This document shows positions 27,354 to 35,040 of a DNA stretch of 64,000 nt, in pieces. A program made the position numbers and the translations under genes. Source of the stretch: an uncultured Mycoplasmatales bacterium (GTDB lineage Bacteria; Bacillota_I; Bacilli_A; UBA3375); the NCBI GenBank assembly GCA_937936465.1, contig CALDDH010000005.1, forward strand, positions 1 through 64,000, in the 5' to 3' direction. Each line of letters opens with the position of its first letter. Position 1 is the stretch's first letter. Under the pieces are notes generated by a model. It was not told where the DNA came from. It saw only the letters and a program-made list of their open reading frames with translations, and ran no database searches.

Positions 27354-28382
27354 TTAAATTGCATCATTAATTATATCGACACTTTGTGAAATTAGTAATG
27401 CATTTTTACCTGTAATTGTAAAGCCACTACCTATAATAATATCTAGTTTTGGCTCTTCATTTTTCTCAAGTCCAATATTAATAGTTGTGAATGTTATTGA
27501 ATCATCATCAAGTTTAGGTGTTCCATTATTATCATAAACATATCCATCTTCTGGAATGTATAAATCTATGTAGTTAAGTGGTGATAATTGATCAGTAAAG
27601 TGATGGTCATCATCAACATCAAGGTTTGTAAGAATATTATTAATCACATCACTTATTTGATCTTGAATATCATTTAAAAGATCTTGAACTATTTGATTTA
27701 TTTGATCAATTGCATCAGCTTTTATTTCTTCGATAAATTTCTCTAACTCTTGGGCTGTTCCATCAAATGATGCTTCAATATTTTTTCTAATATCAGCTTT
27801 TAATTCTGCTTGGAATTGATCACTTGTAAATAATGCTAATTTATTTTTTGCTCCATTTACTTTTTCCTTAATACTTGGAGAAATATATTTAGCTTGATTA
27901 ATTAAATCAGTTACTTTATTAACTGCGTTTTTAATTCTATTTGTATCAAGAGTATCAAATTTAGCTTTAAGGACTTTTACCTTATCTAATACATTAGTTA
28001 ATTTAACTTTTAAATCTGTAGCTTTATCAGTTTGACCAAGAACTCCAATTAGGTTTTGATAATGTTGATTGAAAATTGGAATACTATAATCAATTAAAAA
28101 TTGAACTAAGAACTCTTCAGTCCACCAACCTTTTTCAACACCTTGGTCTAAGTAATCCATAAATTCTTCTGACATAATTAAACCTGTTATTATATAATCT
28201 TTTTGAATAACTGGATCTTTTGTTTCTTTAAGTAGTGTATTTATGTTGGTAAGTTCATCCCCATAGTCTTCTTTTGCAAAGTAAACAAATGATCCAACAG
28301 AAAGTGCAACAATTAAAACAAGTCCTAATATTCCGGCAATTATTCCACTTATGAATGGACTACCTTTAAAAAAATTCATCAT
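27354..28382 (-). CDS. Membrane-anchored extracellular protein of unknown function
   Basis: The 342-residue protein has one N-terminal transmembrane helix (about 12-33, ISGIIAGILGLVLIVALSVG). A long helical, probably coiled-coil region (60-235) rich in Lys, Asp and Gln follows, and then a beta-rich C-terminal domain (about 255-342). No family is recognised. It lies 2 bp downstream of a lipoprotein gene on the same strand and shares its promoter and terminator, so the pair probably forms one envelope complex. The outside location of the C-terminus is inferred from the positive-inside rule. Confidence 0.75.
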   Translation of the reverse strand: MMNFFKGSPFISGIIAGILGLVLIVALSVGSFVYFAKEDYGDELTNINTLLKETKDPVIQKDYIITGLIMSEEFMDYLDQGVEKGWWTEEFLVQFLIDYSIPIFNQHYQNLIGVLGQTDKATDLKVKLTNVLDKVKVLKAKFDTLDTNRIKNAVNKVTDLINQAKYISPSIKEKVNGAKNKLALFTSDQFQAELKADIRKNIEASFDGTAQELEKFIEEIKADAIDQINQIVQDLLNDIQDQISDVINNILTNLDVDDDHHFTDQLSPLNYIDLYIPEDGYVYDNNGTPKLDDDSITFTTINIGLEKNEEPKLDIIIGSGFTITGKNALLISQSVDIINDAI

Positions 28383-28384
28383 AA

Positions 28385-28924
28385 TTAATTCTCCTCTGCT
28401 TCTGCTGTTTTATCAATTAATGGCTCTGTTTCTAATTCATGCTCTAAAGTAGGTTCAACTTTTTTTCTTTCTAAGTTATTATTATCTAAAGTCCAAGTAA
28501 TACTATCCTCATCTTTAGCGCTTTCAGAATAATATAAAGTATATGTATCATTGACATCGATTGGAAAGACAATTGTAATGCTACCTTCTTCTAAGGGACT
28601 TAAAGTAGTTCTAAATACTTTATCGTTTTCATCAATTAATACATGTCTTCTTTGTGATGATCCATCATCTAAACTAAAACTATTAAGAGTTTTAATGACA
28701 ATATCTTCATCTGATGTATTGGCAAACTTTAAATCTACTGCTAAATAATCATCAAATTCTAATGGTAATTCTTCTTCATCTTTAAAGAAGTCAGCATAAT
28801 AATAGTCGGTAACAGTAATGTTATAATCTTTTAATTCAACTGAACTACCAACCTGAGCCTCTTCTTGACTTGAACACCCTGTTAAGAAAAACAAAGGTAC
28901 AAATAAAATTAATATTTTTTTCAT
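28385..28924 (-). CDS. Lipoprotein with DUF4352-like immunoglobulin-type domain
   Basis: The signal peptide MKKILILFVPLFFLTGCSS contains a lipobox (LTGC), so the mature protein is lipid-anchored outside the membrane. The 179-residue product carries a beta-sandwich of the DUF4352 kind (YNITVTDYYYADFF, DYLAVDLKFANTSDEDIVI) and an acidic C-terminal tail. The start is placed at 28924 because AGGTGG lies 9 bases upstream. An earlier in-frame ATG at 28945 has no ribosome binding site and would extend the signal peptide. Function is unknown, and it is co-transcribed with the membrane protein next to it. Confidence 0.85.
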   Translation of the reverse strand: MKKILILFVPLFFLTGCSSQEEAQVGSSVELKDYNITVTDYYYADFFKDEEELPLEFDDYLAVDLKFANTSDEDIVIKTLNSFSLDDGSSQRRHVLIDENDKVFRTTLSPLEEGSITIVFPIDVNDTYTLYYSESAKDEDSITWTLDNNNLERKKVEPTLEHELETEPLIDKTAEAEEN

Positions 28925-29002
28925 GTTTTTAAACCACCTATTCATTTTAGTTTGAAGTTCAAAGTATTTTTTTTTAAAAAACTAAAAATTCAAATTATTA
29001 TT

Positions 29003-29031
29003 ATTATACAATGGATTATTTAATTTGTCAA
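29003..29031 (-). promoter_or_regulatory. Consensus promoter of the lipoprotein operon
   Basis: On the minus strand a perfect TTGACA (29031-29026) and a perfect TATAAT (29008-29003) are separated by 17 bp. This predicts a start near 28996 and a leader of about 70 nt. Confidence 0.9.
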
Positions 29032-29075
29032 ATCATTATTTAATTAAAATAAAATGAAAAAAGACAATAAATAAT

Positions 29076-29104
29076 TTGACAAGTAGATGGAAATCTGTTA
29101 AAAT
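29076..29104 (+). promoter_or_regulatory. Promoter of tRNA-Val
   Basis: TTGACA at 29076-29081 and TAAAAT at 29099-29104 have a 17 bp spacer, 13 bases before the tRNA. Confidence 0.9.
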
Positions 29105-29117
29105 CTATCTTGTACGT

Positions 29118-29193
29118 GGAGAATTAGCTCAGTTGGGAGAGCATCTGCCTTACAAGCAGAGGGTCAGCGGTTCGAGCCCGTTATTCTCCACCA
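29118..29193 (+). tRNA. tRNA-Val (UAC)
   Basis: A 76 nt cloverleaf has acceptor GGAGAAT pairing with ATTCTCC, anticodon loop CTTACAA carrying TAC on a TCTGC/GCAGA stem, T-arm with GGTTCGAGCC, and encoded CCA at 29191-29193. Confidence 0.97.
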
Positions 29194-29202
29194 TTATATA
29201 AA

Positions 29203-29241
29203 GCTTTGAAGTAAGTAATAACTTATTTCAGAGTTTTTTTT
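29203..29241 (+). terminator. Terminator after tRNA-Val
   Basis: A 13 bp stem (29204-29216 with 29221-29233, two G-U pairs) with a 4-base loop is followed by T8. Confidence 0.9.
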
Positions 29242-29294
29242 ATGTTCATTAATTAAATGATATAATATAATAAATAAATTAGTAAGGAGTATCT

Positions 29295-30146
29295 ATGGCA
29301 ATAAATATCATATCTAAGAAAATTAACGAAGTAGATTATTTAGTTGTTCAAGCTGAAATTGTAGAGGAATTAAAAAAACAAAAATTTAATGTTCAACAAT
29401 TAACAGATCTACAGTATGGATTTAAATATTATGATGAAACCAAAGCATATAGGTCTTCAGTTACAGAAGGTAACACTACATCAATTGGAGAGTATACTAA
29501 GATAATTCAATCTAATCAAGAGATATATGGTTTGAATTCAAAAATAGATGAACAAAAAGAATTATTAAATTTAGTTGGTGTTTATAAAAAGTTTGAATTT
29601 AGTAATAATATTAATTTAAATGAAATTCAAAAAATTAATTATGATTTAGGTAAAGATATCTTGCATAATAATTTCTTAGAATACCGAGGTAGTTTAAAGA
29701 AAACTAATAATTACATTCCTTTTAAATATTTAAACAATGACTATATTAAAAGATTTTCTGAGCCTGAAGTAGTTAAAGAAGATATTAATATCTTCTTTAA
29801 AGGTATACAAGGTTTGCTTGAAACAAATAGTTATCAAATATTTGCTAAGTTTTTAATTATTCATAATGAATTAATATCTATTCACCCTTTTGTCGATGGG
29901 AATGGTAGAACATCAAGAGTAATTGCAGAAGGCTATATTGAAAGCAAAGGGTTAGTTCCATACACTCCATTTTCAGAAGATGAAAAAAAAGAATATCAAT
30001 TATATATGGGTAAATTCTCAGTTGAAGCATCTGAATTGAATTTAAATATTGCATATCGAAATTTCACAAAATATATAATTAGTGTTTACAGTGAAAATAT
30101 AAAGGCAATGCTTAAAAGTCAGAAATATTTAATAGACAATAGTTAA
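29295..30146 (+). CDS. Fic family protein (probable AMPylase) with inhibitory helix
   Basis: The 283-residue protein contains the Fic core HPFVDGNGRTSR at 197-208, so the catalytic His, the acidic residue, the Gly-rich loop and both Arg are intact. These enzymes transfer AMP (or another NMP) to hydroxyl groups of target proteins. The N-terminal part has an (S/T)xxxE(G/N) motif at residues 54-59 (SSVTEG), the self-inhibitory helix of class II Fic proteins, which blocks productive ATP binding. It is therefore an autoinhibited, regulated enzyme and not an obvious toxin of a two-gene module. It is a single gene with AAGGAG upstream, and its target is unknown. Confidence 0.9.
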   Translation: MAINIISKKINEVDYLVVQAEIVEELKKQKFNVQQLTDLQYGFKYYDETKAYRSSVTEGNTTSIGEYTKIIQSNQEIYGLNSKIDEQKELLNLVGVYKKFEFSNNINLNEIQKINYDLGKDILHNNFLEYRGSLKKTNNYIPFKYLNNDYIKRFSEPEVVKEDINIFFKGIQGLLETNSYQIFAKFLIIHNELISIHPFVDGNGRTSRVIAEGYIESKGLVPYTPFSEDEKKEYQLYMGKFSVEASELNLNIAYRNFTKYIISVYSENIKAMLKSQKYLIDNS

Positions 30147-30193
30147 GTTACAATAAATACCTAAGCTAATAAACTTTATATCCCAATATATGA

Positions 30194-30199
30194 TATAAT
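30194..30199 (+). promoter_or_regulatory. -10 box of the structured RNA candidate
   Basis: TATAAT in GATATAATATT lies about 12 bases before the first base of the proposed RNA helix. The -35 box is not evident. Confidence 0.45.
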
Positions 30200-30205
30200 A
30201 TTAAT

Positions 30206-30371
30206 ACTTAAGATACCCGATACAAGGAGGGGACATATCCTTATTAATTGTTTAAGTTATAAAAGGAGATACGGAACTTGCCGGACATTCAAGGAAATGG
30301 TTCAATACCAAAATAATTGTCTTTTATATTGTTGTATAATTAAGAAAACTAATTTTTTAGTTTTCTTTTTT
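30206..30371 (+). ncRNA. Candidate structured RNA / riboswitch-like leader
   Basis: Between fic and the arylsulfotransferase gene lies about 165 nt without a credible ORF. It can fold as follows: a closing helix of CTTAA 30207-30211 with TTAAG 30340-30344, extended by ATAC with GTAT; a hairpin of AAGGA with TCCTT at 30224-30242; and an 8 bp helix of TATAAAAG 30258-30265 with CTTTTATA 30321-30328 enclosing further pairings. A terminator (30342-30350 with 30359-30367, then T6) follows. Its 5' arm overlaps the closing helix, the hallmark of an attenuator. No known riboswitch consensus was recognised. The next gene also has its own -10 box, so a free-standing RNA is equally possible. Confidence 0.5.
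30342..30371 (+). terminator. Intrinsic terminator upstream of the arylsulfotransferase gene
   Basis: AAGAAAACT pairs with AGTTTTCTT around an 8-base loop, ending in a T run at 30366-30371. Three bases of its 5' arm are shared with the closing helix of the RNA described at 30206-30371. Confidence 0.85.
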
Positions 30372-30414
30372 CATTAATGCTTTATAAAAAATTCAATTAG
30401 GTATTTAATTCTGG

Positions 30415-30420
30415 TATAAT
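30415..30420 (+). promoter_or_regulatory. Extended -10 promoter of the arylsulfotransferase gene
   Basis: TGGTATAAT provides the TGn extension. TTCAAT at 30392-30397 is a weak -35 box at 17 bp. Confidence 0.6.
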
Positions 30421-30453
30421 CATTATAAATGCAATTTAATAATAAGGAGAAAG

Positions 30454-32025
30454 ATGAAAAAAAGTTTAATAATATTTATTGTTGGTTTAATTATTTTAGT
30501 TCTTTGGGGTTTATATTCTACCTTTAATCAAAGTAATTATAATAATAATGCTCAAGTAATAAAGCAAGAGGAAATGGTTGATAAGATTAAAGGTGATATA
30601 GAACAGGAAGATTATTCAATTGATAATCCATATGTTTTAGTTGATCCATTAGATTTCAATCCATTAAGTGCACTTGTTTCATTTGAAGTTGATGGTGCAG
30701 TTGAAGTTTCATATGAAGTAATTGGTGAAAACGAATTAACAACTTTTTCATCAGGCAAGAAAACTTATCAAGACCATGTTAATATTCCAGTAATTATGCT
30801 GTTTGAAGATCAAAATAACGAAGTTAAAATTAATGTTGATGATCAGGAAACAATCATTGATATTCAAACTGATGAAGTTGCATGCGATACTTCAACAGTT
30901 GATGTTGTTGATTTAGATGGGGTTGAAAAACCATTTATAATGAATAATAAATATGAAATATATGATATGGAAGGTAACGTTAGATATGCACCAGAAATAC
31001 CAGATTATACAAATTCTAGTAATAAAAATATTGACAATCAATTTTATTTTGTTGATAATGATAATTTGATTATTTATCAAACATCAATATTTGGTCAAAT
31101 TAATCAAGTTTATGAGTTAGAAGATAAAACTAGATCTTTACATCATGATATGACAATTGATAGTGATGGAAACTTATATGCATTATCGGGTGGTGAAAAT
31201 GGAGAAGACTCTGAAGGTGATGTCTCGGGAGAAGTTCAGGAAACACAAGTAGTTAAATTTAATAGTCGTGGAAAAGAAATAAAGACATATGATTTATACG
31301 ATCAATTTATTGACAACAACAAGAATATTCGGGAAAACAGTAAAGGTCCAATTTTAGATCCAATGCATATGAATTCAATAGACTACAATGAACTTGATGA
31401 TACTTTTATCTTTTCGGCTCAAGCCCAAAGTACAATTTTTGCAGTCGATGCTGATAGCTTTAAAGTAGAGTGGGTATTTTCACCTCCTGGTTTTAATACA
31501 GAGCAAACAGATAAACAATTAGAATTAATTGGTGATCAAGACGATGCATATACTTCAGGGCAACATAGTGCTTTTGTAACTGAAAATAGTAAATATGATG
31601 ACTATAGAGTAGAAAATCAATTTGTGATCTCAGTCTTTGATAATAATTATTGTACACAAGATGATGGGGAAGTACTTTATAAAAATGCTGAGCAACCATC
31701 AGATACAACTTCTTGTGAACAAAATTTTTCAACAGCAAATATGTATGCAATCAACACAAATGATATGACCATTGAATTAATTGATCAAATAGATTTAAAT
31801 AATTATTCAGATACAATGGCAAATGTTTTTGATTATGAAGGAGATTTATATTCTATTTATTTTGCTAATGAACAAGGTGAATACAATAATTATTTAACAG
31901 ATGCTGATGGTAATATTAAAGTTCAGGCAAAATTCAATTTAGATGAAGGTGGTTTTAATTATAGATCAAGATACACTTCAGAAAATGAATTAAATCAAAT
32001 GCTTGAAGTAAGTATTGAAGTATAG
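30454..32025 (+). CDS. Arylsulfotransferase (ASST) family membrane-anchored protein
   Basis: The 523-residue protein has an N-terminal hydrophobic anchor (about 3-23), so the rest lies outside the cell. The remainder fits the ASST beta-propeller family: LHHDMTIDSDGNLYALSGG, MHMNSIDYNELDDTFIFSAQ, FAVDADSFKVEWVFSPP and GQHSAFV. These contain the His residues used in PAPS-independent transfer of sulfate between phenolic esters. An N-terminal beta-sandwich domain (about 50-150) precedes the propeller, as in AssT. Substrates are unknown. Many family members in Gram-positives have only the fold, so catalytic activity is not certain. The gene has its own promoter and terminator. Confidence 0.85.
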   Translation: MKKSLIIFIVGLIILVLWGLYSTFNQSNYNNNAQVIKQEEMVDKIKGDIEQEDYSIDNPYVLVDPLDFNPLSALVSFEVDGAVEVSYEVIGENELTTFSSGKKTYQDHVNIPVIMLFEDQNNEVKINVDDQETIIDIQTDEVACDTSTVDVVDLDGVEKPFIMNNKYEIYDMEGNVRYAPEIPDYTNSSNKNIDNQFYFVDNDNLIIYQTSIFGQINQVYELEDKTRSLHHDMTIDSDGNLYALSGGENGEDSEGDVSGEVQETQVVKFNSRGKEIKTYDLYDQFIDNNKNIRENSKGPILDPMHMNSIDYNELDDTFIFSAQAQSTIFAVDADSFKVEWVFSPPGFNTEQTDKQLELIGDQDDAYTSGQHSAFVTENSKYDDYRVENQFVISVFDNNYCTQDDGEVLYKNAEQPSDTTSCEQNFSTANMYAINTNDMTIELIDQIDLNNYSDTMANVFDYEGDLYSIYFANEQGEYNNYLTDADGNIKVQAKFNLDEGGFNYRSRYTSENELNQMLEVSIEV

Positions 32026-32054
32026 ATATTAATAAAATTTAATAAGTAATAAGG

Positions 32055-32096
32055 TAGAGGATATAAGTCTAATTGACTTATATTCTTTTCTTTTTT
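32055..32096 (+). terminator. Terminator after the arylsulfotransferase gene
   Basis: The stem ATATAAGTC with GACTTATAT (32061-32069, 32075-32083) is followed by a T-rich tract. Confidence 0.85.
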
Positions 32097-32174
32097 CTAA
32101 TATAGTTTACTATTTGTTTAAAATGTGTTAAAATTTATTTATAAAGAATATAAATAAGAAATGAGGTTGTGCAT

Positions 32175-32414
32175 ATGAAATTAAATAACATTAAAAATAA
32201 CCTAACTTACAAAATAATCAACTTTGGTAATTTAAATAATGATAAAGTAAATATATTCTATGAACAAGGAATAATTGAAGGCGAAACACTTAGTAAAAAT
32301 ATAGATTTAAAAATAAATAAAAACACTTTGCTTTTAAAAGTAGATGATAAATTATATGCAATTAATAAAAGATATACGCAAGAAATAGAAGTGCAAGAGT
32401 GTTATGAGTTTTAA
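32175..32414 (+). CDS. feoA: FeoA-like ferrous iron transport accessory protein
   Basis: This small, beta-rich, SH3-like protein of 79 residues (ATG 32175; a GTG two codons upstream is also possible) contains the YKIINFGN and GIIEGETL segments expected of FeoA, and it overlaps feoB by 11 bp. FeoA is thought to modulate the FeoB transporter at the cytoplasmic face. The sequence is divergent, so the call rests strongly on the neighbour. Confidence 0.75.
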   Translation: MKLNNIKNNLTYKIINFGNLNNDKVNIFYEQGIIEGETLSKNIDLKINKNTLLLKVDDKLYAINKRYTQEIEVQECYEF

Positions 32415-34365
32415 TAAATACTTACTTGTGGGTAACCCTAATGTTGGTAAAACAACTATTTTTAATTATTTTACAAAAAATAATGAGCGAGCATCTAATA
32501 TTTCAGGTTTAACATTTCAAAGAAAAGAAGCGATCATCCCTAAAACCAATAATGTTATTATTGATCTTCCTGGTATTCATGGTATTGGTGGAGAAGATAA
32601 AATAAATCAAGAGATGGAAGATTATATCTTAACTGATGATTATCAAGGAATAATCTATGTAGCTGATATTAATTATTTAAAAAAGAATTTCTATTTATTA
32701 ATTGATATTTTAGAGTCAGAACAAAAAATTAATTTAGTTTTAAATATGAATGATATCTTTGAAGGTAAACTTAATATTGATCAATTAAAAGATGATTTAG
32801 GTTGTGAAATTACTGTTATGAGTCAAAAAGATGAAGTTGATTTTAATGGCCTTGAATTTAAACGTAGTCAGTTTAAATTGAAGTACCCAGAAAGAGTTGA
32901 AATATTAATTGAAGAGATTATTAAAAATAAAAAAGATATTGAATCAAATGTTAGTGATCGATTTTTAGCTATTCAATTATTAAAAGGAAATAATAACATT
33001 CAAAGCTACTTTAATAATTTAGATGATTTACAAAAATTAATTTCTGAGCAAGAAAAAGAAATAATTGAAACACAAGAAGCACACAGCCTATCAGGTCTAA
33101 TCTTTAAAGTAAGACGTGAATATATAATTGGTTTACTTGATTTAAGTTATCAGAAAAAAGTTAAGGAAATTAGTCCTTTACTTTTAAAGATGGATAAAGT
33201 ATTTCTTCATCCTTTTTGGGGTTATATTGTTTTTGCCTTTGTAATGTGGTTAGTATTCTTCATCTCCTTTCAAATGGCTTTCTTAGGTGACTATATTGAA
33301 GCAATAATGGTCTTTATAAGTACTTATATGAATGATCTTTTAATTAATCTTGGGATCGATGGGGCATTTAATGACTTCTTAATTAATGGATTTTGGGCAG
33401 GATTATCTGGTATTCTTGTTTTCTTACCACAAATAATTATTTTATTTTCACTTTTAACTTTTCTAGAAACTAGTGGATACTTAGCGAGAGTAACTATTTT
33501 ATTTGAAAACTTCTTTCAAAAAATTGGCTTATCAGCTAATTCACTGCTTCCACTAATTAGTGGTCTTGGTTGTAATGTTTTATCTGTTATATCAACTAGA
33601 AGTATTAAGAGTGAGAAGAAAAGAATATCAACTATTTTAGCAATTCCATTTATTTCATGTTCAGCAAGATTGCCAGTGTACATTGTATTCATTGAAGTCT
33701 TCTTTGAGAAGTATCAAGGGATTGTCTTATTCTTACTTTATTTCTTAGGAATAATTGTTGCAATTGCAGTTGCCTATGTTGTTGATAAATTAGTTTTAAA
33801 AGATAAAGAAGAATTAATTATTTTAGATTTACCTGAATATAAAGCAATTCCAATGAATTACTTCTTTAGGGTAGTAATTGCTAAAATAAAAAGTTTTGTT
33901 TTTGGAGCGGGTAAACTAATCTTAGTAGGAGCGTTAGGACTTTGGTTTTTAGTTCACTTTAATTTCCAAGGATATACGCAAGATATTCAAAGTAGTATTT
34001 TATTTAATCTATCTGATATTATTTCTCCTGTTCTTAGTCCACTTGGTTTTGGAACGGCCGAAGCAACAGCTAGTTTCTTTGCGGCTTTCTTAGCAAAAGA
34101 ACTAGCAATATCAGCAATGATTGTTATATATGGTGCATCAACACCGAGTGAGTTATCAACAATTCTAGCACAAAGTTATGATATGGCAAGTGCATTTTCA
34201 TTCATGGTCTTCACCTTGCTTTATATTCCTTGTATTTCAACTTTAGCAGTCATGTATACAGAAACTAGGAAGTGGAAAATTGTCGTTATCTCAGTTGTTA
34301 TGTCTCTAGTAATTGGATACGTTCTTTCGTTTGTCTTTTATAACCTAATAAGTTTGTTTATTTAA
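32404..34365 (+). CDS. feoB: Ferrous iron transporter B
   Basis: FeoB is a membrane Fe(II) uptake protein. The N-terminal G-domain has G1 GNPNVGKT (10-17), G3 DLPG and G4 NMND. A helical linker region follows, and then from about residue 265 the polytopic membrane part, with two Gate-like motifs including PLISGLGCNVLSVIS and PFISCSARLPVY carrying the conserved cysteines. The 653 residues are at the short end of the family because the C-terminal FeoC-like region is missing. It overlaps feoA. Confidence 0.95.
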   Translation: MSFNKYLLVGNPNVGKTTIFNYFTKNNERASNISGLTFQRKEAIIPKTNNVIIDLPGIHGIGGEDKINQEMEDYILTDDYQGIIYVADINYLKKNFYLLIDILESEQKINLVLNMNDIFEGKLNIDQLKDDLGCEITVMSQKDEVDFNGLEFKRSQFKLKYPERVEILIEEIIKNKKDIESNVSDRFLAIQLLKGNNNIQSYFNNLDDLQKLISEQEKEIIETQEAHSLSGLIFKVRREYIIGLLDLSYQKKVKEISPLLLKMDKVFLHPFWGYIVFAFVMWLVFFISFQMAFLGDYIEAIMVFISTYMNDLLINLGIDGAFNDFLINGFWAGLSGILVFLPQIIILFSLLTFLETSGYLARVTILFENFFQKIGLSANSLLPLISGLGCNVLSVISTRSIKSEKKRISTILAIPFISCSARLPVYIVFIEVFFEKYQGIVLFLLYFLGIIVAIAVAYVVDKLVLKDKEELIILDLPEYKAIPMNYFFRVVIAKIKSFVFGAGKLILVGALGLWFLVHFNFQGYTQDIQSSILFNLSDIISPVLSPLGFGTAEATASFFAAFLAKELAISAMIVIYGASTPSELSTILAQSYDMASAFSFMVFTLLYIPCISTLAVMYTETRKWKIVVISVVMSLVIGYVLSFVFYNLISLFI

Positions 34366-34426
34366 GCTATATACTTTATTAATTAAATGGAATGTCTAGT
34401 AAAAAATGTTATAATATATGTATAAG

Positions 34427-34446
34427 TACTCTTAAGTTTAAGAGTA
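34427..34446 (+). promoter_or_regulatory. Palindrome in the leader of the VTT-domain gene
   Basis: A perfect inverted repeat (TACTCTTAA with its complement around GT) lies 12 bases after a TATAAT at 34410-34415 and 34 bases before the ATG. It has no T tail, so it is more likely an operator or leader hairpin than a terminator. Confidence 0.5.
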
Positions 34447-34479
34447 AATATTGACTTATAATTTATTAAGGAAGCAAAA

Positions 34480-35040
34480 ATGTCAGAAATATTAATTGAA
34501 TTTATGCAGAACTTAGGAATATTTGGAATAATATTAAGCATTATTATTAATGTCATATTATCTTTTTTACCTGTTCCTAGTTTTTTCATTACAGCTATTA
34601 ATATTACTGTCTATGGACTAGTTGGTGGCTTTTTAGTCTCATTAGTTGGGGAAAGCGTAGCAGCGTACGTTTCATTTATTGTTTTTCGTAAAGGGTTTAA
34701 ACAAATTTCACGCTCAAAAATCAATCAATTCCCAAGGTTTATGAAAATAATTGATGCAGAACCTAAAGAAGCATTTCAATTGATTTTAGTATTTAGAATG
34801 TTTCCATACGTACCGAGTGGTGTTATTACATACTTTGCAGCAATTGGACAAATAAAAAGTTTTTCATTTACAATTTCTTCAACGATTGGAAAAATACCGG
34901 CAATGATCATCGAAGTTGGATTAGTTTTTTATGCACTAACTTTACCGCTTAATCAGTTGCTGGCGATTGTTTCAATCATTGGAGTAGGATATATAATTTA
35001 TAAAATATATAAAAAAGATAAAAAGGATAAAAATGAATAA
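34480..35040 (+). CDS. VTT/SNARE-associated (TVP38/DedA-type) membrane protein
   Basis: The 186-residue polytopic protein has re-entrant-loop motifs of the VTT family: LSFLPVPSFFITA near the N-terminus, LVFRMFPYVPSGVITYFAA, and SSTIGKIPAMIIEVG. Proteins of this superfamily include lipid scramblases and undecaprenyl-phosphate flippases, so a part in recycling lipid carriers is possible. It ends in a basic tail and overlaps mnmA by 8 bp, placing it at the head of a long operon. Confidence 0.8.
   Translation: MSEILIEFMQNLGIFGIILSIIINVILSFLPVPSFFITAINITVYGLVGGFLVSLVGESVAAYVSFIVFRKGFKQISRSKINQFPRFMKIIDAEPKEAFQLILVFRMFPYVPSGVITYFAAIGQIKSFSFTISSTIGKIPAMIIEVGLVFYALTLPLNQLLAIVSIIGVGYIIYKIYKKDKKDKNE

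Noticed and set aside
30280-30318. 12-codon TTG frame (LPDIQGNGSIPK) after AAAGGAG within the structured RNA
   Set aside because: The AAAGGAG is part of an 8 bp helix in the proposed fold, the spacing is long and the peptide is very short. Translation cannot be excluded but is not supported.
30206-30371. Signal recognition particle RNA or 6S RNA identity for the structured RNA
   Set aside because: The conserved SRP apical loop (GGAAG with the AGCA side) is missing, and no extended rod with a central bubble typical of 6S RNA could be drawn.
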